Shown: positions 1 to 8,024, counted from the first letter of the stretch. The stretch: DNA of 64,000 bases from Nitrospirota bacterium (GCA_014859105.1 JACUUX010000001.1:107315-171314); one strand, 5' to 3'. Numbers and translations: made by a program. Notes: a model not told the origin generated them from the letters alone.

Positions 1-1429
1 CTTTTCCCCAATTTTTTTCAAGAACATCAAAATGATTTTTAATAATCTGCTTTTGTTCCTCAAATTCCTTTAGCTGCTGTTCATATTGTTCTTTGAGGCT
101 TAAGTTGAAAAAATTTATTTCATCAACTGATTTTTTCCAAGCAGTCATTTCTTCATGATAGAATCTTTCCGAAATTGTTTCAGCCTGTTTAATTTTTTTT
201 TCTTTTTGTGATTTAAAAAATTTGTCGACTAAAGAAAATTGTGGTTTAATAAGGTCGAAACGTTTCTCTGGTTTTTGGGGTAGTTCTTTAAAAATTGGCA
301 GTGTTGGCGGTCTTATTTTGCAAAGTTCTGTTTCCAAATTATTTTTGGGATTTGGAATCGTATATTTTTTCGTATCTTTGAGTGAATCCCAACTTGTCCT
401 GTTGTTATTGCTAAGGGCATTAATAAGCAAATCGTCAATTTGTTTTTGTTTTTCTCTCGCCTCTCGTGTTCTTTCTTCCGCAATGTTTAAACTCGCTTCT
501 CTGTCAGCCTGTGATTTTTTATTGTGACAAATTTTTGCCCACTGGATATCCCACTTTTTAAATTGGGCTGCAATCTTAGGATTACTAAAACTACTAAAAC
601 CCCAACAGTTAGTGTAATCGTCCCTTATTACACGGGTAACACCGAGCCCCTTATGTTCAATTTTATAATATGACCAATAACAGTTGTCACTATCCCATTT
701 ATCCAATATGTTGTGTAGATCTTCAAAATTCTCTTCAATTTGTTCAGCAGCTATATTATTTGCCGTTGCGTTAGTTCCAATCTCTTTGAACAATCCAAGT
801 TCTTTTAATTTAAAAAAACATTGGGCTGTCATAGCAGCATCAATATTAGCGTTATGCATATTAGTTATTCTTTTTATAGAATCATTAGGAAAAAAACACT
901 TTTGGTAAAGCTCTACAAGTGTAGGCCATTTATATTCACCGTTTTTATATGGTGGAATTTTACAAAATTTTGTTCCTGTTTTCATAGTGCAGAACATTTT
1001 ATTATCAGGAAAATTCCATTGCATGCCATTCCTTAAAAAGTCAGAATGAATTATTGGAATTTCGAAATCTATATTATGGCAAATCAGATATTCAGTATTA
1101 TTGACTACCTTTTTGAAATTGGCATATACATTTGAAGGTTCTACGCCTTTTTCGAGCATCATTGTTGTAGTAATTCCATGTATGTTTGTTGCATCGGCCG
1201 GTATTTCTACCGGCTGTTTTAAGTAGAAGTTATTATGTTCAATAAGTTTGTATTCATCATCAAACAATAACCATGCGATTTGAACAACATAAGGCCAATT
1301 TTTAAAATCATTAGGAGAGGCATATCTATTAATTGGAAGACCGGTTGTTTCTACGTCAAATACAAGATACTTACAAATGGCTTTTGTTGAATCTTCAAAG
1401 TCCAATTTAACTTCTTTTATAATTGACAT
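1..1429 (-). CDS. DEDDh (DnaQ-like) 3'-5' exonuclease with long coiled-coil C-terminal extension, partial (runs off window)
   Basis: Own translation of minus strand from ATG at 1429-1427, uninterrupted to the window edge: MSIIKEVKLDFEDSTKAICKYLVFDVETTGLP...ATNIHGITTTMM...LICHNIDFEIPIIHSDF...NMHNANIDAAMTAQCFFKL; ExoI/II/III motifs present. Absent from the supplied ORF track because it is open at the edge. Confidence 0.85.
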   Translation of the reverse strand, partial: MSIIKEVKLDFEDSTKAICKYLVFDVETTGLPINRYASPNDFKNWPYVVQIAWLLFDDEYKLIEHNNFYLKQPVEIPADATNIHGITTTMMLEKGVEPSNVYANFKKVVNNTEYLICHNIDFEIPIIHSDFLRNGMQWNFPDNKMFCTMKTGTKFCKIPPYKNGEYKWPTLVELYQKCFFPNDSIKRITNMHNANIDAAMTAQCFFKLKELGLFKEIGTNATANNIAAEQIEENFEDLHNILDKWDSDNCYWSYYKIEHKGLGVTRVIRDDYTNCWGFSSFSNPKIAAQFKKWDIQWAKICHNKKSQADREASLNIAEERTREAREKQKQIDDLLINALSNNNRTSWDSLKDTKKYTIPNPKNNLETELCKIRPPTLPIFKELPQKPEKRFDLIKPQFSLVDKFFKSQKEKKIKQAETISERFYHEEMTAWKKSVDEINFFNLSLKEQYEQQLKEFEEQKQIIKNHFDVLEKNWGK

Positions 1430-1530
1430 CTCATCCTCAATTCAGACTAAAAGTTTCATTAAAAAAATTAAAGAAGATGCCCAAAAGTAATTAATGTTTT
1501 TAATGCTTTTATCTTTCATGCTCTTAATTC

Positions 1531-1594
1531 ACATAACGACTGAACTCACAGGTGCGGCAGCCGTTATGCCGCACCTGTGAGTAATTCGTTATGC
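1531..1594 (-). other. attC recombination site (integron)
   Basis: ACATAACG ACTGA ACTCACAGGTGCGGCA-gccgtta-TGCCGCACCTGTGAGT AATTCGTTATGC: long stem, unpaired spacers, AAC/GTT core boxes; overlaps stop codon of the upstream gene. Confidence 0.85.
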
Positions 1595-1834
1595 CAAGAC
1601 TTTCATCTTGTCGTATAGGAATTCGGGAGCAAAGTCGGCTCCATTTTCCCAAACAATGGTCTCAAGAACCGGATCCACCCTGAATGATTTGAACATTTCC
1701 AAATCCTTGAGTGGTTCGAAAACTTCCCCGTAAAGTTCATCTTTGAGGTTGACTTCGCCTTCAGCGCCATCATTAAATCTCAGCCAAATCACGTAATCAT
1801 GAAGGTATTTCGCTTCTTTGACATGAAGTATCAT
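1589..1834 (-). CDS. DUF2442 family protein
   Basis: MILHVKEAKYLHDYVIWLRFNDGAEGEVNLKDEL...; paired with DUF4160 gene. Confidence 0.8.
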   Translation of the reverse strand: MILHVKEAKYLHDYVIWLRFNDGAEGEVNLKDELYGEVFEPLKDLEMFKSFRVDPVLETIVWENGADFAPEFLYDKMKVLA

Positions 1835-1838
1835 TTTT

Positions 1839-2096
1839 TTACTCCAATGGACTAATCCGGACTAAGGGTTTATTTTGTTCAGCCAGCTTCCAGTCAGCCA
1901 GCAATTCCTCTTTATGTTGTTCTCTCCATTCTTGAATCATATTCAATGCCCTTTGAGTAATATGGCCTGTGACCTTGCCCGTTTCAATCTCAACAATAAT
2001 TTCTTCGTCCCCGTATTTCGCATGGAAATGGGGAGGTTGGTGGTCACGCCAGAACATATAAATAACTATTCCAAAAAACCTACTGATTATAGGCAT
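1839..2096 (-). CDS. DUF4160 family protein
   Basis: MPIISRFFGIVIYMFWRDHQPPHFHAKYGDEE typical DUF4160 N-terminus. Confidence 0.85.
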   Translation of the reverse strand: MPIISRFFGIVIYMFWRDHQPPHFHAKYGDEEIIVEIETGKVTGHITQRALNMIQEWREQHKEELLADWKLAEQNKPLVRISPLE

Positions 2097-2116
2097 TATT
2101 TTTTATCTATATTTTA

Positions 2117-2179
2117 GCATAACGTTGCAAAAAACCGGACGCTTTTGGAGCGCATCCGAGTTAATTTGCCTTGTTAGAC
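2117..2179 (-). other. attC recombination site (integron)
   Basis: GCATAAC G TTGCAAAAAACCGGACGC-tttt-ggaGCGcATCCGAGTTAATTTGCCTT GTTAGAC; GTTRRRY core. Confidence 0.8.
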
Positions 2180-2517
2180 TTTGTATCGATTACTGTTAAA
2201 CTCTCAGCCTGTTTAAGTAGCTCGGCTACTTCTTGCACAGAATAGCCCTCAAGATGAACAATCTGTTTGTCTTTTGTTTGTAACATTAGTTTCCGTGAAC
2301 TTCGTGCTTTCAGCCATTGCACAGCAACTGCGGCCAGAGATGGGAATATGGAGGCAGCCCCAACAGCCTTTAGAATTTCGACTATCTCCCCGGTTGCCAT
2401 TACCACACCAGGATGAGGGACTTGTTCTATGAAAAGGAAATTGTTTTCGTCAAGCAGAGAGAGGAAAGATTCTTTGCTATCCCTGAAGGTGACTATTTTT
2501 ATCTTTTCTTCAATCAT
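2161..2517 (-). CDS. small protein with hydrophobic segment, EACC1-like (effector-associated constant component) by layout
   Basis: 118 aa; ...GEIVEILKAVGAASIFPSLAAVAVQWLKARSSRKLMLQTKDKQIVHLEGYSVQEVAELLKQAE; family call by recall of EACC1 pattern, not a search. Confidence 0.4.
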   Translation of the reverse strand: MIEEKIKIVTFRDSKESFLSLLDENNFLFIEQVPHPGVVMATGEIVEILKAVGAASIFPSLAAVAVQWLKARSSRKLMLQTKDKQIVHLEGYSVQEVAELLKQAESLTVIDTKSNKAN

Positions 2518-2550
2518 GTCTGTTACCTATATCCCCGTTCGCTCAGTGAC

Positions 2551-2793
2551 TCAACCAATCATATTGTTTATGATATTTATGCAGATTTCACGAAATGTTC
2601 GGTTCTCCGAATCCCAAAGAAGATTATCGATTTTACGATCAGCTAGAATCATGTTCTCTATAAAGTAATCAATTTCTTTATCCCATTTATCATAAAAAAT
2701 ATTACCATAGTCATCTTTATAAACAGTTTGTTTATACTTTAGGCTTAGCGTTTCTATGTGCTGTTCGGCTATTTCTTTAATCCGTGTTTCCAA
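2551..2793 (-). CDS. hypothetical protein (start codon TTG inside attC core)
   Basis: 80 aa ORF whose first codon is the TTG of the GTTGGAA core. Confidence 0.45.
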   Translation of the reverse strand: METRIKEIAEQHIETLSLKYKQTVYKDDYGNIFYDKWDKEIDYFIENMILADRKIDNLLWDSENRTFREICINIINNMIG

Positions 2794-2844
2794 CGCACGA
2801 AAAGATCACGCGCCCGAAGGGTCGCGTGAATTGATTGGTTCGAA
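2788..2844 (-). other. attC recombination site (integron)
   Basis: TTCCAAC...TCACGCG cccgaagggt CGCGTGA...GTTCGAA; right box matches the left box of the next attC (3500-3506). Confidence 0.75.
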
Positions 2845-3468
2845 CTCCACCTTTATCAACTCATTTATTTCGTCACTACGAAGTATTACTGAAATGTCTC
2901 TAATATCACCAATCAAAATCTCACGAGGTCCGCTTGGGCCTTCTGGGCAGACCAATCTCCACTCAGACTGATAAGCAAATTTCTTGAGCTTCTTGAATGG
3001 GCCGAGTTCCCCAATATATTTATCATCTACATATTCGACCAGATCTGCTTTATAGTTAATCTTTTCGTTTTTCAGAGTTGATTGAACTCTTCGCATAAAT
3101 TCATTGGGATTAATCAGAAACAAAGCATAATCGCCGAATTGAAAATTCCTCGTGTCTATAGGAAAGTTTCCCTCAATAAGTGGACGTAAGGCAAACATGC
3201 AGAATATATTCATCTTCTCTGGTTCGGGCGGGTACATTCTATAAATCCACTCACCCTCCATAGATACCTGTTTCCCATCTGGAAGGGGAATCACTATCTT
3301 TGGGCCTCTTGCTACCTTTGCGATACAATCAAGAGGATCACCACGAAGTTCTTCATCTTCAATTTGCCAGAAATATTCAGGAGTGTTTAAATACAGAGCT
3401 CCTTCTGCTTGAAGCCGCAATAAATGCTCTTGCTTGCCAAACTTGATTAAAGTTCCTGGTTCGCCCAT
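2806..3468 (-). CDS. hypothetical protein, DUF2971-like
   Basis: 220 aa; KFGKQEHLLRLQAEGALYLNTPEYF...DPLDC...FCMFAL resembles the DUF2971 layout; C-terminus translated through attC stem. Confidence 0.5.
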   Translation of the reverse strand: MGEPGTLIKFGKQEHLLRLQAEGALYLNTPEYFWQIEDEELRGDPLDCIAKVARGPKIVIPLPDGKQVSMEGEWIYRMYPPEPEKMNIFCMFALRPLIEGNFPIDTRNFQFGDYALFLINPNEFMRRVQSTLKNEKINYKADLVEYVDDKYIGELGPFKKLKKFAYQSEWRLVCPEGPSGPREILIGDIRDISVILRSDEINELIKVEFEPINSRDPSGA

Positions 3469-3499
3469 TTCAATCAGTCCTTTTTTATTGTTACCTGAG

Positions 3500-3590
3500 T
3501 TCGAACGCTGAAGTTAAGGCGCAGGACCACAGAGGATTGAACAGAAACCAAAAACGTTTATTCCCTGTCGCCTTGAACACTTTGTTGTGC
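3500..3590 (-). other. attC recombination site (integron)
   Basis: TTCGAAC GCTGAAGTTAAGGCG(c)AGG ... CCCTGTCGCCTTGAACACTTT GTTGTGC; paired arms with extrahelical base. Confidence 0.75.
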
Positions 3591-3633
3591 ATGGCTTTGT
3601 CAGGCCTTTAAATTTTAGTTTTGGAGGTCGAAC

Positions 3634-3807
3634 ATGATGTACAGTAAAGCAATTGAGAAGGTTGAAGGTTTTTTGTCTCAGAATAATATCTTTCTTCTCA
3701 GAGTTGAAGGTAGTATCCACATTTCACCTGACTTAGCCGAGTTGCCACCTGGAGAATATTTAGTTACTGATCTCAGGGTGGCAATCCCTATTTCTCGACA
3801 TAAGTAG
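3634..3807 (+). CDS. short 57-aa ORF in reverse orientation inside the cassette array
   Basis: GGAGG 5 nt upstream of ATG; MMYSKAIEKVEGFLSQNNIFLLRVEGSIHISPDLAELPPGEYLVTDLRVAIPISRHK. Confidence 0.45.
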   Translation: MMYSKAIEKVEGFLSQNNIFLLRVEGSIHISPDLAELPPGEYLVTDLRVAIPISRHK

Positions 3808-4015
3808 CTTCAATGCTTTCATTTCTTTTGATGTGGGTGATCTTGAACTTTGAACCGATATACGATGATACGTTAACATCGTAAATGATCATCCACATCA
3901 TAGATTTGAATTTGTCGAACGTGAAGACTTCCCATTTTGAACCATCATCGAGAGTAATAAGCCCTCCTCCATTTTCGACTTTTCTGATTGAGTGTTTACC
4001 TGTGCGTAAGTACAT
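3788..4015 (-). CDS. hypothetical protein
   Basis: 75 aa with AGGAGG upstream of ATG; MYLRTGKHSIRKVENGGGLITLDDGSKWEVF. Confidence 0.55.
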   Translation of the reverse strand: MYLRTGKHSIRKVENGGGLITLDDGSKWEVFTFDKFKSMMWMIIYDVNVSSYIGSKFKITHIKRNESIEATYVEK

Positions 4016-4045
4016 GACAATCGCCCTCCTTTGGCTGACAAATGA

Positions 4046-4348
4046 TTATTTTTCGGTTTTCTTCGGTTTAGACAATACAAATAATCCTGTTCCAGACAAA
4101 ACAAAAATTATTCCCAAAGAAAAAGGGTATTTATACGGAAGCACGACTGGTACATCATGAGGTTCAAAATACGGGTCAAAATCCAACCCGGGCGGAGGTG
4201 TTTGTGGCTTTGCAGGTTGTGTCCATAAGTCAATATTCATTTTTGTAATGCTCCACAAAAAGCCTAATTTGGGGTTGTATCCAGATGAAAAAACAAAGGC
4301 AACAAGAGGAATACAAATGCCAATGAGGATGAGAATAATGATGCCTTT
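4046..4348 (-). CDS. small membrane protein, 5' end probably truncated
   Basis: Two hydrophobic segments (GIIILILIGICIPLVAFVF; YPFSLGIIFVLSGTGLFVL); no ATG near the first TM, track start lies inside the neighbouring gene. Confidence 0.45.
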   Translation of the reverse strand, partial: KGIIILILIGICIPLVAFVFSSGYNPKLGFLWSITKMNIDLWTQPAKPQTPPPGLDFDPYFEPHDVPVVLPYKYPFSLGIIFVLSGTGLFVLSKPKKTEK

Positions 4349-4349
4349 G

Positions 4350-5225
4350 TTAGGCGATCTCACTCGATAATTTCGCCAATTCTTTGAAATCGCTTTCTTT
4401 AAGAACTCGCATTGGAAAACCTTTCCGAATAAGTTCCTCCGCCTTTCTGTGCTTGGAACTTTTCTCGTGACCCGCAAGTTTTTTTACGTCTTGGTCACCG
4501 ACAACCAGCAATGTAGTTTTCTTTGTTACCCCTGATGCCACTTGGCAACCAAGGGTAGCCGCTAAATCGGCTGCTTCCCGGCGTGGTATTTCAAGTGCAC
4601 CGGTGAAAACAAGAACCTCACCGTAAAGTGCACCTTCGGGATTCCCTTCACGATTAATAGCAAAACCAGAGCTGCTTGCGGTGGGGTCGATTGGTTGGCG
4701 TACCCGCTTGAGCCATCCATTTATGTCTAGTCCGCTCTTATTGGACGCGGTAACAAGGATATGCGCCGCTGCTTTTGCATCTTCCAAGGCATCATGATGT
4801 TTGAAGTCATATCCGAGGATCTGACATACGTTATATAGCCCATACCCTTTCCATGCGCATTCCTCCCATGTTCGGCGGGCCACACGCGCTGAGTCGAGCC
4901 AAATACACTTTATCGCGTTAATGTGATACCGTTGAGTTGCCTGATTCATCGCGACCCGATCAAAGTGTGTGTGGCAAACAACTACTGCGCCTTCGAGAGA
5001 TGATCCTAACGTATCGGCCAATTGTGGGAACTTTGGGGCACCTTTAACAACAGTCTCGTCGATCCCGTGGATAGCAACATTAAAGGCATCAAAATAGTCC
5101 TCTGGATCGACGTAGGTTTTCCATTCATCTGACAAAGTTCCGCTTTCGTACTTTACCAGACCGATCTGGCAAATCGATGCCATATCGGCATTCGCTGTTT
5201 CAACGTCAATAGCTACAAAGTTCAA
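4350..5225 (-). CDS. DnaQ-family exonuclease with C-terminal BRCT domain
   Basis: MNFVAIDVETANADMASICQIGLV...IHGID...HHDALEDAKAAA + GALYGEVLVFTGALEIPRREAADLAATLGCQVASGVTKKTTLLVVGD (BRCT). Confidence 0.9.
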   Translation of the reverse strand: MNFVAIDVETANADMASICQIGLVKYESGTLSDEWKTYVDPEDYFDAFNVAIHGIDETVVKGAPKFPQLADTLGSSLEGAVVVCHTHFDRVAMNQATQRYHINAIKCIWLDSARVARRTWEECAWKGYGLYNVCQILGYDFKHHDALEDAKAAAHILVTASNKSGLDINGWLKRVRQPIDPTASSSGFAINREGNPEGALYGEVLVFTGALEIPRREAADLAATLGCQVASGVTKKTTLLVVGDQDVKKLAGHEKSSKHRKAEELIRKGFPMRVLKESDFKELAKLSSEIA

Positions 5226-5250
5226 TTAAATCCTTCTCCAAAATTATGGG

Positions 5251-5616
5251 CTAAACGTACTTCTTTAAATCAGCGGTGTAGATAACCTTTACCCCAGATT
5301 TTGAGCAGATAAGTTCTCTCTCTTCACCGAGATCGATATCAAGATCATCACCCCTTATGCCTTGCCATTCTGCTAAGTAGTTAAGTGATCCATATTTCTT
5401 ATTGGTCTTTTTCTTCGGATCAACGCCCCACTTCCAACCCAGATCAGGCAACTCACCATTTTCAGCTTGCTTAGCCAACTCTGGCGATTCAATGCGCCTT
5501 TTTCTGCCAATTTCCCAGCAGATAATTAGACCCTTGTCGGGACCTCTCCAACGTTCCTCAAATGAGGGATTTTCTCTTATGGGTTTGTTAATAGACCGAT
5601 AAATGCGAGTCGCCAT
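5251..5616 (-). CDS. hypothetical protein
   Basis: 121 aa, good coding character, no family recognised. Confidence 0.6.
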   Translation of the reverse strand: MATRIYRSINKPIRENPSFEERWRGPDKGLIICWEIGRKRRIESPELAKQAENGELPDLGWKWGVDPKKKTNKKYGSLNYLAEWQGIRGDDLDIDLGEERELICSKSGVKVIYTADLKKYV

Positions 5617-5653
5617 TTTCCCCTCCGATTAGTCTTTTATACGCCTAACAAGT

Positions 5654-7455
5654 CTGTAGAAAAAGTCTTTTTTAATAAAATACCTCTCCCTTAAATGTCT
5701 TGTAAATCATTTTTTATAGCAGTTCAATATCAAAGAAGATCATTGGCATTCTTTATTATTATGCTTACTGCTTTACTGCTGAACCATTCTCTACATTCTC
5801 TATATCTATCTAACCACTTCATGCAAAAGCAGTCCCGTATCTATGGATTTTTATCAGGTTATGCACCAGACAATAAAGTTTCCACTGAATGTTCACCTTT
5901 CGTTTCCCCCGCAGGGTGAATCTGTCCAATCCCAAGGTGGAGCGAATATGGGCAAAAGGCGGTTCAGCCGTTCCAAGTCTTCTGTTGTAAATGAGCCGAC
6001 CTCTTATCGAATCAATCTTGCGTTTCATCTTCTGTGTAAATGTTTCAGGTGCACTTTCTGTTCGCCCTTGAAAAAAATAAACCTGGCGTGTTTCACTCGT
6101 ATCAGGATTCCGTAAACATTTCTCTCGTAGTTCGCATATTCGACAATCTGACTTGCGGCCCCGGAATTTGATCGCTCTGTTTCCGTCAACGATTACATTG
6201 CCTCCATTTCGGTACATTCGCTTTCCTGCAGGGCAGATGCAGTGTGTCTTGTCTTCGCTCATCGTAAAATCTTTTACCCTGTATAATACTCTTGTCCCAT
6301 AATACTCCGCTCTCTCTTTTCTAAAACGTTCTTTATACCTGTCAACGCCTTTAAACCGGGGATCACGCTTCCTAAACTGTGTGTCCGCTATGTATGCATC
6401 TATTCCTTCTTCCATGACCATCTTCATGTTGGACTCTGTATGAAATCCGCTGTCGGCAACGAGCTTCGCATCTTCGAACACATCTTTTTTACTACCGATT
6501 GCTTTAAAGTTCTCTCTCGCTCCCTTTACCATAGGCTTAAGCAGATCGTGCTCCTGTGCTGCCCCAAATGCTTCCGCATGCACGATTACCTGCTGCTTAT
6601 CGTCTACTACTGCTACTCCGTCATATCCCTGTATTACCCCATGCGATGTCTTCATCTTCGCACTGTCATTATCCGTAATGTTGCTTTTGATGGGTTTCCC
6701 CCTCTTGCCGGACTTGTCGTCGTTTTGCTTCAACCAATCTTTTATCTTCTTTACCTTCTCCCGAAGGGTATCTGCGTATTGCTGCTCCCACCCAACTATT
6801 TCCTTGTCCTGCTCTATTTCATCTATTTCACGATGCCGTTTGACAATCTGTCGTATGGCTTGCTTCATCTTCTCTTTCTTGTTTTGCAGATCTTCTTTCG
6901 TCCCGCTCCATTCCTTCGATGCATTGGAGGGCAGCTTGCATCCGTCTACAGCGAACATCTCTTTCCCTATCAGCCCCATCTCGTCACAGATCAATAAAAC
7001 TTCAAGAAATAACTTGATTATCTCTTGATCCAGTGATGATATAAAATCAGCTATTGTTGTAAAGTGCGGCTGTGTGTCTGCCGAAAGCGCCATGAAAATA
7101 ATGTTCTCCCTGCAGCATTGCTCTATCTTTCGGCTTGAAGTAATACCCCGTGAGTAGGCATATAGTATTATCTTTAATAGTATTGCAGGATCATATGCAG
7201 GTGCCCCTGTCTCGTCGTTCTTATACCTTTCATCAAACAGAGATAGGTCTATTTCGTTATCGATTAGATAATGAAGGGTGTGTTCAAAAGTCCCCGGCAG
7301 GATCTGTTTGTCGAAATACACCGGGATGAATTTCCCCTGGGAATAGTCATACTCTTTATATCTCGCCATCCGTCCTCCTTCCTACTAAGCGGCCTTTGAT
7401 TATTTTCCCGCAATGGAATGGCGATATTATAAGCCTTTCAAAACTTTTTCTACAG
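5654..7455 (-). mobile_element. IS1182-type insertion sequence
   Basis: Terminal inverted repeats CTGTAGAAAAAGT ... ACTTTTTCTACAG flanking a 516-aa transposase. Confidence 0.85.
5819..7369 (-). CDS. IS1182 family transposase
   Basis: MARYKEYDYSQGKFIPVYFDKQILPGTFEHTLHYLID...YDPAILLKIILYAYSRGITSSRKIE... Confidence 0.9.
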   Translation of the reverse strand: MARYKEYDYSQGKFIPVYFDKQILPGTFEHTLHYLIDNEIDLSLFDERYKNDETGAPAYDPAILLKIILYAYSRGITSSRKIEQCCRENIIFMALSADTQPHFTTIADFISSLDQEIIKLFLEVLLICDEMGLIGKEMFAVDGCKLPSNASKEWSGTKEDLQNKKEKMKQAIRQIVKRHREIDEIEQDKEIVGWEQQYADTLREKVKKIKDWLKQNDDKSGKRGKPIKSNITDNDSAKMKTSHGVIQGYDGVAVVDDKQQVIVHAEAFGAAQEHDLLKPMVKGARENFKAIGSKKDVFEDAKLVADSGFHTESNMKMVMEEGIDAYIADTQFRKRDPRFKGVDRYKERFRKERAEYYGTRVLYRVKDFTMSEDKTHCICPAGKRMYRNGGNVIVDGNRAIKFRGRKSDCRICELREKCLRNPDTSETRQVYFFQGRTESAPETFTQKMKRKIDSIRGRLIYNRRLGTAEPPFAHIRSTLGLDRFTLRGKRKVNIQWKLYCLVHNLIKIHRYGTAFA

Positions 7456-7515
7456 GTTCAACGACTTAAATCACTGGCAGGCTGAAAGCCTGTCCAGTGG
7501 ATTGTCTTGTTAGCC
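7456..7515 (-). other. attC recombination site (integron), IS inserted at its edge
   Basis: GTTCAAC GACTTAAAT CACTGGCAGGC tgaaa GCCTGTCCAGTG GATTGTCTT GTTAGCC. Confidence 0.85.
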
Positions 7516-7770
7516 TCCCTCTTTTATCATTTTTTCGTATTCATCGTGTGTTCCTATCCACGCCCAAATATAATCATCGCCGTCTTCTATAGCAAGAGCT
7601 CTATAGTTCAGCCCAGCGCGGACAGACCAGAATGTGCCTATTTTCTTAAAGTGGAGAGATGGATGTGAGGGATTTGATTTTAGTAACTCGAAATTTTTCT
7701 TTGATATTTTTTGAACAGGATAGGGAAGACTTTCAAAACATTTCCAGAAACGCCCTGTTGTTCGGTGCAC
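7510..7770 (-). CDS. RelE/ParE-superfamily toxin-like protein
   Basis: FWKCFESLPYPVQKISKKNFELLKSNPSHPSLHFKKIGTFWSVRAGLNYRALAIEDGDDYIWAWIGTHDEYEKMI. Confidence 0.8.
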   Translation of the reverse strand: MHRTTGRFWKCFESLPYPVQKISKKNFELLKSNPSHPSLHFKKIGTFWSVRAGLNYRALAIEDGDDYIWAWIGTHDEYEKMIKEGG

Positions 7771-7971
7771 CTAAAGATCCCTGAGTTTATTTGTTGCCTT
7801 TGCCTCAAGGGCTTCCTTCATTAAAAAGGCCAATTTCCCTGAACCCGAGTCTGCTGCAATTTGTGCATCCCATTTTTGCCAGTCTTTTTCGGAGAACCAC
7901 TGTCTCAACAGAACATAGTCTTCTTCGGGTAGGGTGTCAATGGCTTGTTTTATTTCTTCCACTTTTGACAT
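7771..7971 (-). CDS. cognate antitoxin-like protein
   Basis: MSKVEEIKQAIDTLPEEDYVLLRQWFSEKDWQKWDAQIAADSGSGKL; adjacent to RelE-like toxin. Confidence 0.75.
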   Translation of the reverse strand: MSKVEEIKQAIDTLPEEDYVLLRQWFSEKDWQKWDAQIAADSGSGKLAFLMKEALEAKATNKLRDL

Positions 7972-8024
7972 TTTTGACTCCCTTCAATTTGTTACTAATG
8001 CTTATATTATACATCATTTCTTAT

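Noticed and set aside
4270-4355. AACAAAGGCA...TGCCTTTGTT as a full attC
   Set aside because: The left core would be AAAAAAC (not RYYYAAC), the stem is weak, and the DNA encodes a clear TM helix; treated instead as a possible attC-loss junction.
6440-7028. Plus-strand 185-aa and 116-aa ORFs in the IS
   Set aside because: Antisense of the transposase gene; low-complexity hydrophobic translation.
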